From assembly GCF_003626535.1 (NCBI RefSeq), contig NZ_RBAL01000005.1:186001-250000 (forward strand): DNA of 64,000 nt. The letters are read 5' to 3'. Numbering within the stretch: the first letter of the stretch is position 1; every line of letters starts with the position of its first letter. The stretch is from Streptomyces hoynatensis. GTDB lineage: Bacteria; Actinomycetota; Actinomycetes; Streptomycetales; Streptomycetaceae. The translations under genes were made by a program, and so were the position numbers. A model generated the notes under the pieces. That model was given only the letters and a program-made list of their open reading frames with translations. It ran no database searches and was not told the origin of the DNA. Below, piece by piece: positions 1 to 9,065 of this stretch.

Positions 1-2130
1 GGTGACGGACTCGGGGTCCTGGCCGGCGTCGATGACGAGGTAGCGGGCGGGGTCGGCGGCGGCCAGGGCGAGGAATCCGGCGCGCACCCGCTGGTGGAAC
101 TCGCTCGGCTCCGACTCCAGGCGGTCGGGCGCCTCGGTGAAGCGCTCGCGGGCCGTCTCGGGGGACACGTCGAGCAGGACGGTGAGGTGCGGGACGAGGC
201 CGCGCGTCGCCCAGCGCGAGATCCGCGCGACCTCGGTGGAGGAGAGGTCGCGCCCCGCGCCCTGGTAGGCGACGGAGGAGTCGATGTACCGGTCGCTGAT
301 GACGACGGCCCCCCGCTCCAGGGCGGGCCTGACGACGGAGTCGACGTGCTCGGCGCGGTCGGCCGCGTACAGCAGGGCCTCCGCGTGGTGGGACAGGCCG
401 CCCGAGGAGACGTCGAGCAGGATGGAACGCAGCCGCTGCCCGATGGGGGTCGCGCCCGGCTCCCTGGTGACGACCACCTCGTGGCCCTTGGCGCGAATCC
501 ACTCGGCGAGCGCCTCGACCTGGGTGGACTTGCCGGCGCCGTCGCCGCCCTCGACGGCGATGAAGAAGCCGTGGGGCGCGGGGGCCGAGGCGGGCTCCGC
601 GGAGCGCGCCGGGGTGCGGACGGCCGCGGCGAGGTCGCGGCGCAGCGAGACGCCGCGCCGGTCGTCGGTGCGGCCGAGCACGATCGCCGCGACGGGGAGC
701 AGCAGGACGCCGACGATGACCAGGGTGAACGCGGCCCCGCCCTGGTCGATGGTGAACCGGCCGCGTTCGACGCGGTGCGGGCCGATCAGCGCGGCGGCCA
801 GGGGGGCGGCGACGGCGCAGAGCGCGACGGCGATCCTGACCACGGCGTGCAGGTGCCTGGTCAGCCTCGGCCGCCGGAACTCCTCGGTCTCCTGGTCGAG
901 CAGCACGTGCCCGGTCTGGGCGGCGATCCCCGCGGTGACGCCGGCGGCGGCCGCGATGAAGAGCACGGTGGCCGGGTCGGAGACGAGGCCGACGCCGAAC
1001 AGGCCGATGCCGGTGAGGGCGAGGGCGAGGGCGAACAGGCGACGGCGCGAGAGGGCGGGCAGGGTCGCGGGCGCCAGGCGCGTGCCGGCGGCCACGCCCC
1101 CGCTGAGCGCCAGCACGAGGATGCCGTACTCCACGGGGCCGCCGCCGAGTTCGAGGACGTGGAGGGCGGCGAGGGAGACGGAGGCGGCGCCGGCGCCGGC
1201 GAGGGCCGCGCAGCCGAGGACGAGCACGCCGATCGCGCCGGTCCTGCCGCGGTCGGGGGTGGTGCCCGCGGTGGGGCGGCGCAGGCCGTCGAGCGGGGAG
1301 ACGGGCCGGCGCGGCTCGGCCTGGGGCAGCCGCAGGAAGTACAGCACCGAGATGGCCGCGGCGAAGAAGCCGGCCGCCACGTAGGAGGCCAGGGCGGCCT
1401 GGTGGGTGCCGAACCAGTCGAGGCCGGTGGCGAGCAGGTTGCCGATCAGGCCGGCGGCGATCAGGGTCGCGGCGGCCACCGGCAGCGCGAGGTAGCCGCT
1501 GCGCAGCCACAGCCGCCGCAGCGCCTCCTGGTGGTCGGGCAGCGGCCTGACGGCGGCGCCCTCGGGCGGCGGCGGGGGCAGCAGGGCGGGGGCGACCCCG
1601 TCCCTGGCGATGGTCCAGACGCGTTCGGCGAGCCCGGTGACCACGACGGTGGCCAGGAGGTAGGCGTAGGCGCTGTTGGGGGTCCAGTCGATCCACAGCG
1701 GGGCGATGATGAGCAGGACGGCGCGCAGCGCGTCCGCGCCGATCATGGTCCAGCGGCGGTCGAGGGGCCCGGCGGGGGCGAGCAGCCCGGCGAGGGGCCG
1801 CAGCAGCACGACGCCGGCCAGCGCGGTGGCGGCGATCCTGGCGGCCACGGTGACCGTGACGGCCAGGGCCAGGCCGCGGTACTCCCCGCCGAAGAGCGGC
1901 TCGCCGCCGTCCTCGGGCACGTGCAGGGCGGCCTGCACGGTGAGCAGCACCAGGGCCAGCAGCGCGAGAGCGTCTCCGATGCCTCCGGCGAACTGCGCCT
2001 CCCACAGGCGGCGCAGCGAAGGCACCTGGAGCAGCGCCCTCCTGGCGCGCTCGCGGGAGTCCGCGGCGAGCGCCTCGTCGGTGGCGCCGCGGGCGGGGTC
2101 GACAACCTCGGGTTGCTCTGCTCGCGTCAT
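1..2130 (-). CDS. tmk: MFS-like membrane domain fused to thymidylate kinase (3' end outside window)
   Basis: A single reading frame starts at ATG 2130 and is open for 710 codons to the left edge. Residues about 25-480 are a run of hydrophobic segments typical of a 12-helix major facilitator protein. The C-terminal part is dTMP kinase, which phosphorylates dTMP to dTDP for DNA synthesis: P-loop GGDGAGKST with its lysine near residue 534, and the DRY motif near residue 613 followed by IDSSVAYQG. Kinase activity would be on the cytoplasmic side of the membrane. Streptomyces homologues of this fused form are known; the role of the membrane half is not. The gene lies 83 bp after topA, same strand. 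The end of the kinase is outside the window. Confidence 0.9.
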   Translation of the reverse strand, partial: MTRAEQPEVVDPARGATDEALAADSRERARRALLQVPSLRRLWEAQFAGGIGDALALLALVLLTVQAALHVPEDGGEPLFGGEYRGLALAVTVTVAARIAATALAGVVLLRPLAGLLAPAGPLDRRWTMIGADALRAVLLIIAPLWIDWTPNSAYAYLLATVVVTGLAERVWTIARDGVAPALLPPPPPEGAAVRPLPDHQEALRRLWLRSGYLALPVAAATLIAAGLIGNLLATGLDWFGTHQAALASYVAAGFFAAAISVLYFLRLPQAEPRRPVSPLDGLRRPTAGTTPDRGRTGAIGVLVLGCAALAGAGAASVSLAALHVLELGGGPVEYGILVLALSGGVAAGTRLAPATLPALSRRRLFALALALTGIGLFGVGLVSDPATVLFIAAAAGVTAGIAAQTGHVLLDQETEEFRRPRLTRHLHAVVRIAVALCAVAAPLAAALIGPHRVERGRFTIDQGGAAFTLVIVGVLLLPVAAIVLGRTDDRRGVSLRRDLAAAVRTPARSAEPASAPAPHGFFIAVEGGDGAGKSTQVEALAEWIRAKGHEVVVTREPGATPIGQRLRSILLDVSSGGLSHHAEALLYAADRAEHVDSVVRPALERGAVVISDRYIDSSVAYQGAGRDLSSTEVARISRWATRGLVPHLTVLLDVSPETARERFTEAPDRLESEPSEFHQRVRAGFLALAAADPARYLVIDAGQDPESVT

Positions 2131-2136
2131 TCGGCC

Positions 2137-2142
2137 AGCGTA
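2137..2142 (-). promoter_or_regulatory. Putative -10 element for leaderless tmk transcript
   Basis: TACGCT on the minus strand ends 6 nt before the ATG at 2130, which would place the transcription start on the start codon. No convincing -35 or Shine-Dalgarno sequence was seen. Confidence 0.35.
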
Positions 2143-2213
2143 ACCGTAGCGGGGAAAGGGGAAACCACCTCCCCGAACATTTGCCCGGGGAACGCGGCCG
2201 GTTGGGGCGGTGG

Positions 2214-5144
2214 CTACTCCGCCTCCGCCGCCGACGTGCCGCCCGGCGCCTCGTCGGGGCCGCCGGCGGCCGGCCTCTTCGCGGTTGCGGACTTCGCGGC
2301 GGCCGTCTTCCCGGCCGCGGCGGTCTTCGCCGCGGTCTTCTTGGCGGCCGATTTCTTGGCCGGGGCGGCCTTCTTGGCTGCCGCCTTCTTCGCCGGCGCC
2401 TTCGCCGCGGTCTTGGACGTCTTCGCCGTCTTCGCCGTCTTGGCCGGTGCCTTCTTCGCCGCCTTCTTGGCCGTCTTCTTCGCCGGGCCCTTGGCGCGCT
2501 TCTCGGCGAGCAGCTCGTACCCGCGCTCGGGCGTGAGGGTCTCCGGGTCGTCGTCGCGGCGCAGCGTCGCGTTCGTCTCGCCGTCCGTGACGTACGGGCC
2601 GAAGCGGCCGTCCTTGACCACGACCGGCCTGCCGGTGACCGGGTCGCTGCCGAGCTCCTTCAGCGGGGGCCTGGCCGCGGCGCGACCGCGCTGCTTGGGC
2701 TGGGCGTAGATGGCGAGGGCCTGGTCGAGGGTGATGCCGAAGATCTGGTCCTCGCTCTCCAGGGAGCGCGAGTCGGTGCCCTTCTTCAGGTACGGGCCGT
2801 AGCGGCCGTTCTGCGCCGTGATCTCCTCGCCCGACTCCGGGTCGGTGCCCACGACGCGGGGCAGGGAGAGCAGCCGCAGCGCGTCCTGCAGGGTGACGCC
2901 GTCCAGCGACATCGACTTGAACAGCGAGGCCGTGCGGGGCTTCACGGCGTTCTTGCCCGTCTTCGGGGTGCCCTCGGGCAGCACCTCGGTCACGTACGGG
3001 CCGTAGCGGCCGTCGCGGGCGACGATCTGCCGGCCGGTCTCCGGGTCGGTGCCGAGCTCGAAGTCGCCGCTCGGCTTGGCGAGCAGCTCCTTGGCCAGGT
3101 CGACGGTCAGCTCGTCGGGCGGCAGGTCGTCGGGCACGTCGGCGCGCTTGCCCGGCTCGCCCGGCGCGCTGCCCTCCTCGGGCGGGGCCTCGACGTAGGG
3201 GCCGTAGCGGCCCACGCGCAGCACGATGCCCTCGCCGACCGGGAAGGAGGAGATCTCCCTGGCGTCGATCGCGCCGAGGTCGGTCACCAGCTCCTTGAGG
3301 CCGCCGAGGTGGTCGCCGTCGCCGTTGCCCGCGTCGGCCGCGCCGCCCGCGCCGTCGCCCTCGCCGAAGTAGAAGCGGCGCAGCCACGGCACGGCCTCGG
3401 CGTCGCCGGTGGCGATGCGGTCGAGGTCGTCCTCCATCTTGGCCGTGAAGTCGTAGTCGACCAGGCGGCCGAAGTGCTGTTCGAGGAGGTTGACGACGGC
3501 GAAGGAGAGGAAGGAGGGGACGAGGGCGGTGCCCTTCTTGAACACGTACCTGCGGTCGAGGATCGTGCCGATGATCGTCGCGTAGGTGGAGGGGCGCCCG
3601 ATCTCCCGCTCCTCCAGCTCCTTGACGAGGGTGGCCTCGGTGTACCGGGCCGGGGGCTTGGTGGCGTGGCCGTCCGCGGCGATCTCCCGCGCGGTGAGCG
3701 GGTCGCCCTCGGCGACCTGCGGCAGCCGCCGCTCGCGGTCGTCGAGCTCGGCGTTCGGGTCGTCGGCGCCCTCGACGTACGCCTTGAGGAAGCCGTGGAA
3801 GGTGATCACCTTGCCGGTGGCGCCGAACTCGCAGTCCCGGCCGTCGGCGCTGACGCCGCCGACCCGCACCGCGACGGACTGCCCGACGGCGTCCTTCATC
3901 TGGGAGGCGACGGTCCGCTTCCAGATCAGCTCGTAGAGGCGGAACTGGTCGCCGGTGAGGCCGGTCTCCGCGGGCGTGCGGAAGCGGTCGCCTGAGGGGC
4001 GGATCGCCTCGTGCGCCTCCTGCGCGTTCTTGACCTTGCTCGCGTACACGCGGGGCCGGTCGGGCAGGTAGTCGGCGCCGTACAGCTGGGTCACCTGGGC
4101 GCGGGCGGCGGCGACGGCGGTGGACGAGAGGGTGGTGGAGTCGGTCCTCATATAGGTGATGAAGCCGTTCTCGTACAGCCGCTGGGCGACCTGCATGGTC
4201 GTCTTGGCGCCCATCCCGAGCTTGCGGGAGGCCTCCTGCTGGAGCGTGGTGGTGCGGAAGGGCGCGTACGGGGAGCGGCGGTACGGCTTGGCCTCCACGG
4301 AGCGCACGCCGAACGCCGTCTGCGCCAGTGCGCCGGCCAGTGCCCTGGCGCTCTCCTCGCTGAGGGCCTGCACCTGTCCCGGGTTGCGCAGCTCGCCGTC
4401 GGAGCCGAAGTCGCGGCCCTGCGCGACGCGGCGGCCGTCCACGGAGACCAGCCGCGCCTCGAAGGAGCCCTCGTCGGGGACGGTGACGAAGGTGCCGGTG
4501 AGGTCCCAGTACTCGGCGGACCTGAACGCGATCCGCTCCCGCTCCCGCTCGACCACGAGGCGCGTGGCCACCGACTGCACCCGGCCCGCCGAGAGGCGGG
4601 GCATGACCTTCTTCCACAGCACGGGCGAGACCTCGTAGCCGTAGAGCCGGTCGAGGATGCGGCGGGTCTCCTGGGCGTCGACGAGGAGCTGGTTGAGCTC
4701 GCGGGGGTTGTTCACCGCCTGCCTGATGGCGTCCCTGGTGATCTCGTGGAAGACCATGCGGCGCACCGGGACCTTGGGCTTGAGCACCTCCCTCAGGTGC
4801 CAGGCGATGGCCTCGCCCTCGCGGTCCTCGTCCGTGGCGAGATAGAGCTCGTCGGAGTCGGCAAGCAGCTCCTTGAGCTTCTTGACCTGGTCCTTCTTGT
4901 CGCTGTTGACCACGTAGAGCGGTTCGAAGTCCGCCTCCACGTTCACGCCGAGGCGGGCCCAGGGCTCGCTCTTGTACTTCGCCGGCACCTCGGCGGCGCC
5001 GCTCGGCAGGTCGCGGATGTGCCCGACGCTGGCCTCGACCACATAGCCGGGGCCGAGGTAGCCCTTGATCGTCTTCGCCTTGGCGGGCGACTCGACGATC
5101 ACAAGTCGCCGTCCGCCGTTCGCGGTCTCGCTGGTCGGGGACAA
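2214..5144 (-). CDS. topA: DNA topoisomerase I (type IA)
   Basis: Relaxes negative supercoils by transient single-strand cleavage. From a TTG start (5144) the protein is 976 aa. The frame extends further upstream, but MSPTSET-type N termini are the family norm in Streptomyces and GGAGAG lies upstream of the TTG. The TOPRIM domain begins with RLVIVESPAKAK and carries the acidic triad in TDEDREGE (about residues 104-111). The catalytic tyrosine is Tyr331 in ITYMRTDS. The C-terminal region holds four GR(Y/F)GPY repeats of the cysteine-free topoisomerase type, then a lysine/alanine-rich tail that aids DNA binding and processivity in actinobacterial enzymes. It lies just upstream of tmk. Confidence 0.97.
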   Translation of the reverse strand: MSPTSETANGGRRLVIVESPAKAKTIKGYLGPGYVVEASVGHIRDLPSGAAEVPAKYKSEPWARLGVNVEADFEPLYVVNSDKKDQVKKLKELLADSDELYLATDEDREGEAIAWHLREVLKPKVPVRRMVFHEITRDAIRQAVNNPRELNQLLVDAQETRRILDRLYGYEVSPVLWKKVMPRLSAGRVQSVATRLVVERERERIAFRSAEYWDLTGTFVTVPDEGSFEARLVSVDGRRVAQGRDFGSDGELRNPGQVQALSEESARALAGALAQTAFGVRSVEAKPYRRSPYAPFRTTTLQQEASRKLGMGAKTTMQVAQRLYENGFITYMRTDSTTLSSTAVAAARAQVTQLYGADYLPDRPRVYASKVKNAQEAHEAIRPSGDRFRTPAETGLTGDQFRLYELIWKRTVASQMKDAVGQSVAVRVGGVSADGRDCEFGATGKVITFHGFLKAYVEGADDPNAELDDRERRLPQVAEGDPLTAREIAADGHATKPPARYTEATLVKELEEREIGRPSTYATIIGTILDRRYVFKKGTALVPSFLSFAVVNLLEQHFGRLVDYDFTAKMEDDLDRIATGDAEAVPWLRRFYFGEGDGAGGAADAGNGDGDHLGGLKELVTDLGAIDAREISSFPVGEGIVLRVGRYGPYVEAPPEEGSAPGEPGKRADVPDDLPPDELTVDLAKELLAKPSGDFELGTDPETGRQIVARDGRYGPYVTEVLPEGTPKTGKNAVKPRTASLFKSMSLDGVTLQDALRLLSLPRVVGTDPESGEEITAQNGRYGPYLKKGTDSRSLESEDQIFGITLDQALAIYAQPKQRGRAAARPPLKELGSDPVTGRPVVVKDGRFGPYVTDGETNATLRRDDDPETLTPERGYELLAEKRAKGPAKKTAKKAAKKAPAKTAKTAKTSKTAAKAPAKKAAAKKAAPAKKSAAKKTAAKTAAAGKTAAAKSATAKRPAAGGPDEAPGGTSAAEAE

Positions 5145-5213
5145 CTTCTGCTCTTCTCTCCAGCCCGGGGAAAGTACTGACGGTGCGGAGTGTGACGGTA
5201 CATCCCTGCTGCG

Positions 5214-5219
5214 TGTCAA
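5214..5219 (-). promoter_or_regulatory. TTGACA -35-like element upstream of topA
   Basis: An exact TTGACA on the minus strand, 70 nt before the proposed TTG start. The matching -10 is unclear: TACCGT is present but only 13 bp downstream. The topA promoter is known to respond to supercoiling in Streptomyces, and non-optimal spacers are a feature of such promoters. Confidence 0.3.
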
Positions 5220-5350
5220 ATGGGAAAACCCCGCAACGCATCTCGAACGGTAACCCGAGACTCCCTGTTCCCGCCGCCCGGCGGCACCCGAGCATTTGTC
5301 CGTGAGCAGTCACCCACGGTGCGGGCCCACGGCAGGGGCCCGGCGCCCGC

Positions 5351-6934
5351 TCAGCCGGCCGGCAGCAGAAAACCCTGCTCGACCAGGGGACGCAGCCACT
5401 CCGGCGCCCGGTCACGCAGCGTGGCCGGCTCCTCGCCGAGAAGCTGCGCGATGGCGTCCACGATCGCGCCCGCCGGGAGTGTCCCGTCACAGCTGCCCGC
5501 CAGTCCGGCGCCCACCGTGTCCATGGCGCGGGCGCGCATCATGCCGTGCCGCTGCCGCAGCACCACCGCCTGCGGGTCCTCGGCCCCCGGCTCGCCCACC
5601 TGCTCCTGCACCACCCCCTCGGCGAGCAGGAACCGGCCGGCCAGCAGCTCGGCCCCGGAACGTCCCCGCAGGTAGTCCTGGCGCCGGAAGTGCGCCAGGA
5701 CGGTGTCGCCGAGCGGCTGCTCCACGGCGTGCGGCCAGTCCTCCACGACGAGGGAGGACTCGGCGTGGCCGGTCCTGCGCAGCGTGATCCAGCCCAGGCC
5801 GACGGCCTCGGTGCGGCGGGCCGCGAACTCGTCCAGCCAGGCCGCGTACGCCGCCCGGTACGCGCCCGGCTCGCCGCGGTGGGCGCCCGCATCCCGCAGC
5901 CACAACTCGGTGTACTCCGTGACGTCCTGCACCTCACGCTGCACGATCCAGGCGTCGCAGCCGGCGGGCACCCAGGCGGCGACGCGCTCGCGCCAGTCCT
6001 CGCCCGCGACGTGCTGCCAGTTGGCGAGCAGCTGGCAGAAGCCGCCGGGGGCCAGGTGGGAGACGGAGCGCTGGACCAGCGTGCGGCACAGGGCGTCGCC
6101 GCCGAGGCCGCCCTCGCGGTAGGTGAGCCGCTCCGCCGCCCCGCCCGGCGCCGTGGGGGAGATCACGAAGGGCGGGTTGGAGACGATCAGGTCGAACGCG
6201 CCGGGCCCCGGCACCTCCGCAGGCCGGTGCGCGCCCGGCTCCCCTGCGCCGGGGGCGGGCCGCTCCAGCGGCTCGTAGAGGGAGCCCTGCCTGAGGTCGG
6301 CGGCGGGCGCCCCGGACAGCGCGAGGGTGAGCGCGGCGACGCGCAGCGCGCGGGGATTGACGTCGGTGGCGGTCACCCGCTCGGCGTGCTGGGCGGCGTA
6401 CAGGGCCTGCACGCCGCAGCCGGTGCCCAGGTCGAGGGCGCGGCCCACCGGGCGGCGCACGGTGAGCTGCGCCAGCGTGGTGGAGGCGCCGCCGACGCCG
6501 AGCACCACGTCGGCCTCCCGGCCCTCGGCCCCGGCGGGGCCGCCGACGGCGCAGCCCAGGTCGGCGACGATCCACCAGTTCCGGCCGCCCTCCCCGGCGT
6601 AGGGGCGCACGTCGACGGTGGCGCGCACCTGTGCGCCCCCCTCCGCCGGCCGCACCCAGCCGTCGGCGAGGGCGGCCTCCAGGGGCAGGGCGGCGCGCGC
6701 CGCGGCCAGGGGAACGGGCTCCTGCAGCAGGAAGAGGCGGGTGAGGGTGGCGAGCGGCCCGGTCTCGCCGCGGACCGCGCGCAACGCCGGCACGGCCTCG
6801 CCGCGGGCGAGGGCGGCGTAGGCGGGGGCGCCGAGCAGGTCGAGGAGCCCGTCGGGCGTGAAGGAGGCGGCGAGCAGCGCCTCCCTGAGGCGGGCGGTGG
6901 CGGGGCCGGGAGCGGGAAGACCGGGAAGGTTCAC
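5351..6934 (-). CDS. Class I SAM-dependent methyltransferase, HemK/PrmC-like core
   Basis: 527 aa from a GTG start. The core has SAM motif I LDLGTGCG at residues 167-174 and motif IV SNPPF at about 252-256, so the substrate is probably a planar amide or base nitrogen, as in PrmC or N6-adenine methyltransferases. A roughly 150-residue N-terminal domain and a long C-terminal extension flank the core. This conserved actinobacterial architecture has no assigned substrate that I know of. It is encoded upstream of topA on the same strand with a 206-bp gap that contains a weak hairpin (GGGCCC arms at 5323-5328 and 5336-5341), so it may be a separate unit. Confidence 0.85.
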   Translation of the reverse strand: MNLPGLPAPGPATARLREALLAASFTPDGLLDLLGAPAYAALARGEAVPALRAVRGETGPLATLTRLFLLQEPVPLAAARAALPLEAALADGWVRPAEGGAQVRATVDVRPYAGEGGRNWWIVADLGCAVGGPAGAEGREADVVLGVGGASTTLAQLTVRRPVGRALDLGTGCGVQALYAAQHAERVTATDVNPRALRVAALTLALSGAPAADLRQGSLYEPLERPAPGAGEPGAHRPAEVPGPGAFDLIVSNPPFVISPTAPGGAAERLTYREGGLGGDALCRTLVQRSVSHLAPGGFCQLLANWQHVAGEDWRERVAAWVPAGCDAWIVQREVQDVTEYTELWLRDAGAHRGEPGAYRAAYAAWLDEFAARRTEAVGLGWITLRRTGHAESSLVVEDWPHAVEQPLGDTVLAHFRRQDYLRGRSGAELLAGRFLLAEGVVQEQVGEPGAEDPQAVVLRQRHGMMRARAMDTVGAGLAGSCDGTLPAGAIVDAIAQLLGEEPATLRDRAPEWLRPLVEQGFLLPAG

Positions 6935-7090
6935 CCGCTCATTCTCGCGGCCACCCGGCCCTGCTTCGGCGGCCGCCCGGCCGCGGCTGCCGGCGGCCCG
7001 CCTGGTTCCCCGTTGCCGTGGCCGCCCGGGGGGTTGGCCGCGGTTGCCCGGGCCGCCCGGATGGGTTCGGCCACCGCGTTCCGCGCCGGT

Positions 7091-7810
7091 TCAGCCGCCG
7101 AGTTCCGCGCCGCCGTCCTCCTGGGCCGGGTCGGCGCTCTCGCCGCCGTCGGCCTGCTCGCCGCCGTCGGCCTGCTCGCCCCCGTCGGCCTCGCCGCCTT
7201 CCGACTCGCCGCCTTCCGACTCGCCGCTTCCGCCGGCCGCGGCGTCCCCGGCCTCCTCGCCCGGGGAGGCGGAGGAGCTCTGGCAGCCCTGCTGGCGGGC
7301 CATCGCCTCGCCGAGGTCGCCGCCCTGGAGCTCGTTCAGCGCCTCGTCGCCGCTCTGCCCGAGCCCTTCGAGCCGGCCCGCGACCTCCTGCAGGCCCTCG
7401 GCGAAGTGCGCGTGGTCCGAGGTGTCGAGCGCGCCGACGTTTTCTGTGAGCTCGGCGTAGGAGTCGGAGATGTCGCGCAGTTCGGTGACCGCGTCCTCGC
7501 GCAGCTGGGCGCCGTCGTCGACGGGCGGGTCCCCGGCCTGGTCGACGGCGTCGGCGAGGGAGGCGTACGCCTCGGACATGTCCTGGAACGCCGCGGCGTC
7601 GGCCTCCTGGACCTCGGCCGGGGAGCGGTCGTCGCTGCTCGCCTCGGCAATCGCGGCGTTGGCGGCCTGGATCTTCTCGACCTGGGGCCGCACCTGATCG
7701 CAGATGTTCTTGGCCCACTCGTTGGTCTTCTCGTCGCTGTCGCCGCAGGCGGACAGCGTGAGAACGAGCGTCGCGCACCCGGAGAGCGCCACCGCGAGCT
7801 TCTTCTTCAC
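7091..7810 (-). CDS. Small secreted lipoprotein with Gly/Glu-rich tail
   Basis: 239 aa from GTG 7810, preceded by AAGGGACGGG. The N terminus is a lipoprotein signal peptide, MKKKLAV then a hydrophobic stretch and lipobox LSAC, so the mature protein should be anchored outside the membrane. Residues about 30-180 are predicted helical and charged, without a catalytic motif. The last 55 residues are low complexity: two GGEQAD units encoded by an 18-bp DNA repeat, and SEGGE repeats. Function unknown. It is conserved next to the pyrophosphatase in Streptomyces as far as I recall. Confidence 0.85.
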   Translation of the reverse strand: MKKKLAVALSGCATLVLTLSACGDSDEKTNEWAKNICDQVRPQVEKIQAANAAIAEASSDDRSPAEVQEADAAAFQDMSEAYASLADAVDQAGDPPVDDGAQLREDAVTELRDISDSYAELTENVGALDTSDHAHFAEGLQEVAGRLEGLGQSGDEALNELQGGDLGEAMARQQGCQSSSASPGEEAGDAAAGGSGESEGGESEGGEADGGEQADGGEQADGGESADPAQEDGGAELGG

Positions 7811-8055
7811 CGTTTCCCGTCCCTTCGTGCCGCTAGGCCGCGTCGACCTAGGGCGGGAACTTACACGCCGCGAGTCCCTCGTCAGAGTGAAGCCGAGGCG
7901 ACAGACGCCTGGAATGCCGGGAATTGCCACCGTTTGCACCACCGGAAAAGGGGCCCGAATGTGGCCGGGGAAACGTCGTGTCGACACGCCGACCCACCCC
8001 CCGGCCCGCCCCGGCCCGGCGCCCCGGACCGGCGCGGCCCGGGCGGGGTGGCGGC

Positions 8056-8706
8056 TCAGTCCCGGCCGGACGGCGCTCGCGGGGCAGGGACGAGGGGGCC
8101 GAGCGCCCGGCGCAGTTGCCCGGCGCGTCGGTAGTGCAGGCCGGTCATGCCCAGGGCCACGGCCGCCGCCACGTTCTCCGCGGTGTCGTCGACGAACAGG
8201 CAGCGCGCCGGCGGGGCCCCGGCGCGCTCCGCCGCGATGTGGTAGACGCGCGGGTCCGGCTTGGCCGCGCCGATCCGGGAGGTGTTGACCACGTGGTCGG
8301 CGACGTCGGACAGGCCGAGGGCGGCCAGGTCGGCCTCCAGGCGGGTGGTGGCGTTGGACACCAGCACCACCGGCACCCGGCGGCGGACGGCGAGCAGCAG
8401 CCCCCGCACCTCCTCGTCCACGCGGGCCGCCTGCCTGCCCCACTCCGCGACGAGTTCGGCGGCCCTGTCGGCGGAACCGCAGGCCCCGGCGAGCGAGGCG
8501 GCGATCGCCACCCGCCACTCCTCGTCGGTCATCGCTCCGGTGACGGCGGCGAGGGCCGACTCGCCGTGGAAGGCGGTCGCGAACAGGGTGCCGGGCGGCA
8601 GGCCGTACTTCCGGTCGAGGCCGGTCATCCCGTCCGGGTCCCACAGGCGCAGTACGCCGTCGATGTCGCACAGCAGGGCGTCGCAGGGCAAGGCGCTCAC
8701 GGGCAC
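8056..8706 (-). CDS. HAD superfamily hydrolase
   Basis: 216 aa. The catalytic DIDGV (DxDG) near residue 14 is the nucleophile/acid-base pair of haloacid dehalogenase phosphatases. VLVSNAT is motif II, the lysine of GAAKPDPRVY is motif III, and FVDDTAENV is the metal-binding motif IV. A small helical cap lies between motifs I and II (subclass IA). The substrate cannot be told from sequence. The start is uncertain: GTG at 8706, or GTG at 8700, which lies 8 nt after a TAGCAT hexamer (8709-8714) and would suit a near-leaderless transcript. Confidence 0.88.
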   Translation of the reverse strand: MPVSALPCDALLCDIDGVLRLWDPDGMTGLDRKYGLPPGTLFATAFHGESALAAVTGAMTDEEWRVAIAASLAGACGSADRAAELVAEWGRQAARVDEEVRGLLLAVRRRVPVVLVSNATTRLEADLAALGLSDVADHVVNTSRIGAAKPDPRVYHIAAERAGAPPARCLFVDDTAENVAAAVALGMTGLHYRRAGQLRRALGPLVPAPRAPSGRD

Positions 8707-9065
8707 TCATGCTAGGAACCCCGCGCCTTCGCGGTAACCCCGCGCGCAGCCACGCGAGAGGCACCCGGCGCCCGCGCCCGCGCGCCCGCCCACCCGCACC
8801 CACCGCGGCCCGCACCCCGGCGCGAGCACAGACGCGAGCGCCGAGCGGGCCGGGGCCGGCCGGGGGCGCGGGGCGCGGACGCGCGGGTGCGGGCCCGGAC
8901 GCTTGTGCCGGTGTGCCGGTGTGCGGGTGCGGTGCGGAACGAGCGGGTGCGGAACGGGCGGGTGCCCGGCGTGCAGGTCCGGGACACAGGTACGCGATAC
9001 GGGTCCGGGACACAGGTACGCGATACCGGTGCGGGATGCGGTGCCGTGGGACGGCCGGGGTCTGC
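8707..9065. other. Intergenic region, low-complexity GC with direct repeats
   Basis: 359 bp between hppA and the HAD gene, both on the minus strand. It is rich in short GGTGCGG-type tandem motifs (8884-8965) and contains a perfect 25-bp direct repeat (8976-9000 and 9002-9026). No gene is supported here. Confidence 0.6.
8976..9026. repeat. Tandem 25-bp direct repeat
   Basis: Two perfect copies, 8976-9000 and 9002-9026, separated by one base. Each contains GGTACGCGATAC; in the second copy this is completed to a GGTA-N5-TACC inverted repeat at 9015-9027. Confidence 0.9.

Noticed and set aside
5065..5253. Small plus-strand frame antisense to the topA start
   Set aside because: Overlaps the topA promoter and N terminus in antisense, with no Shine-Dalgarno and no recognisable protein.
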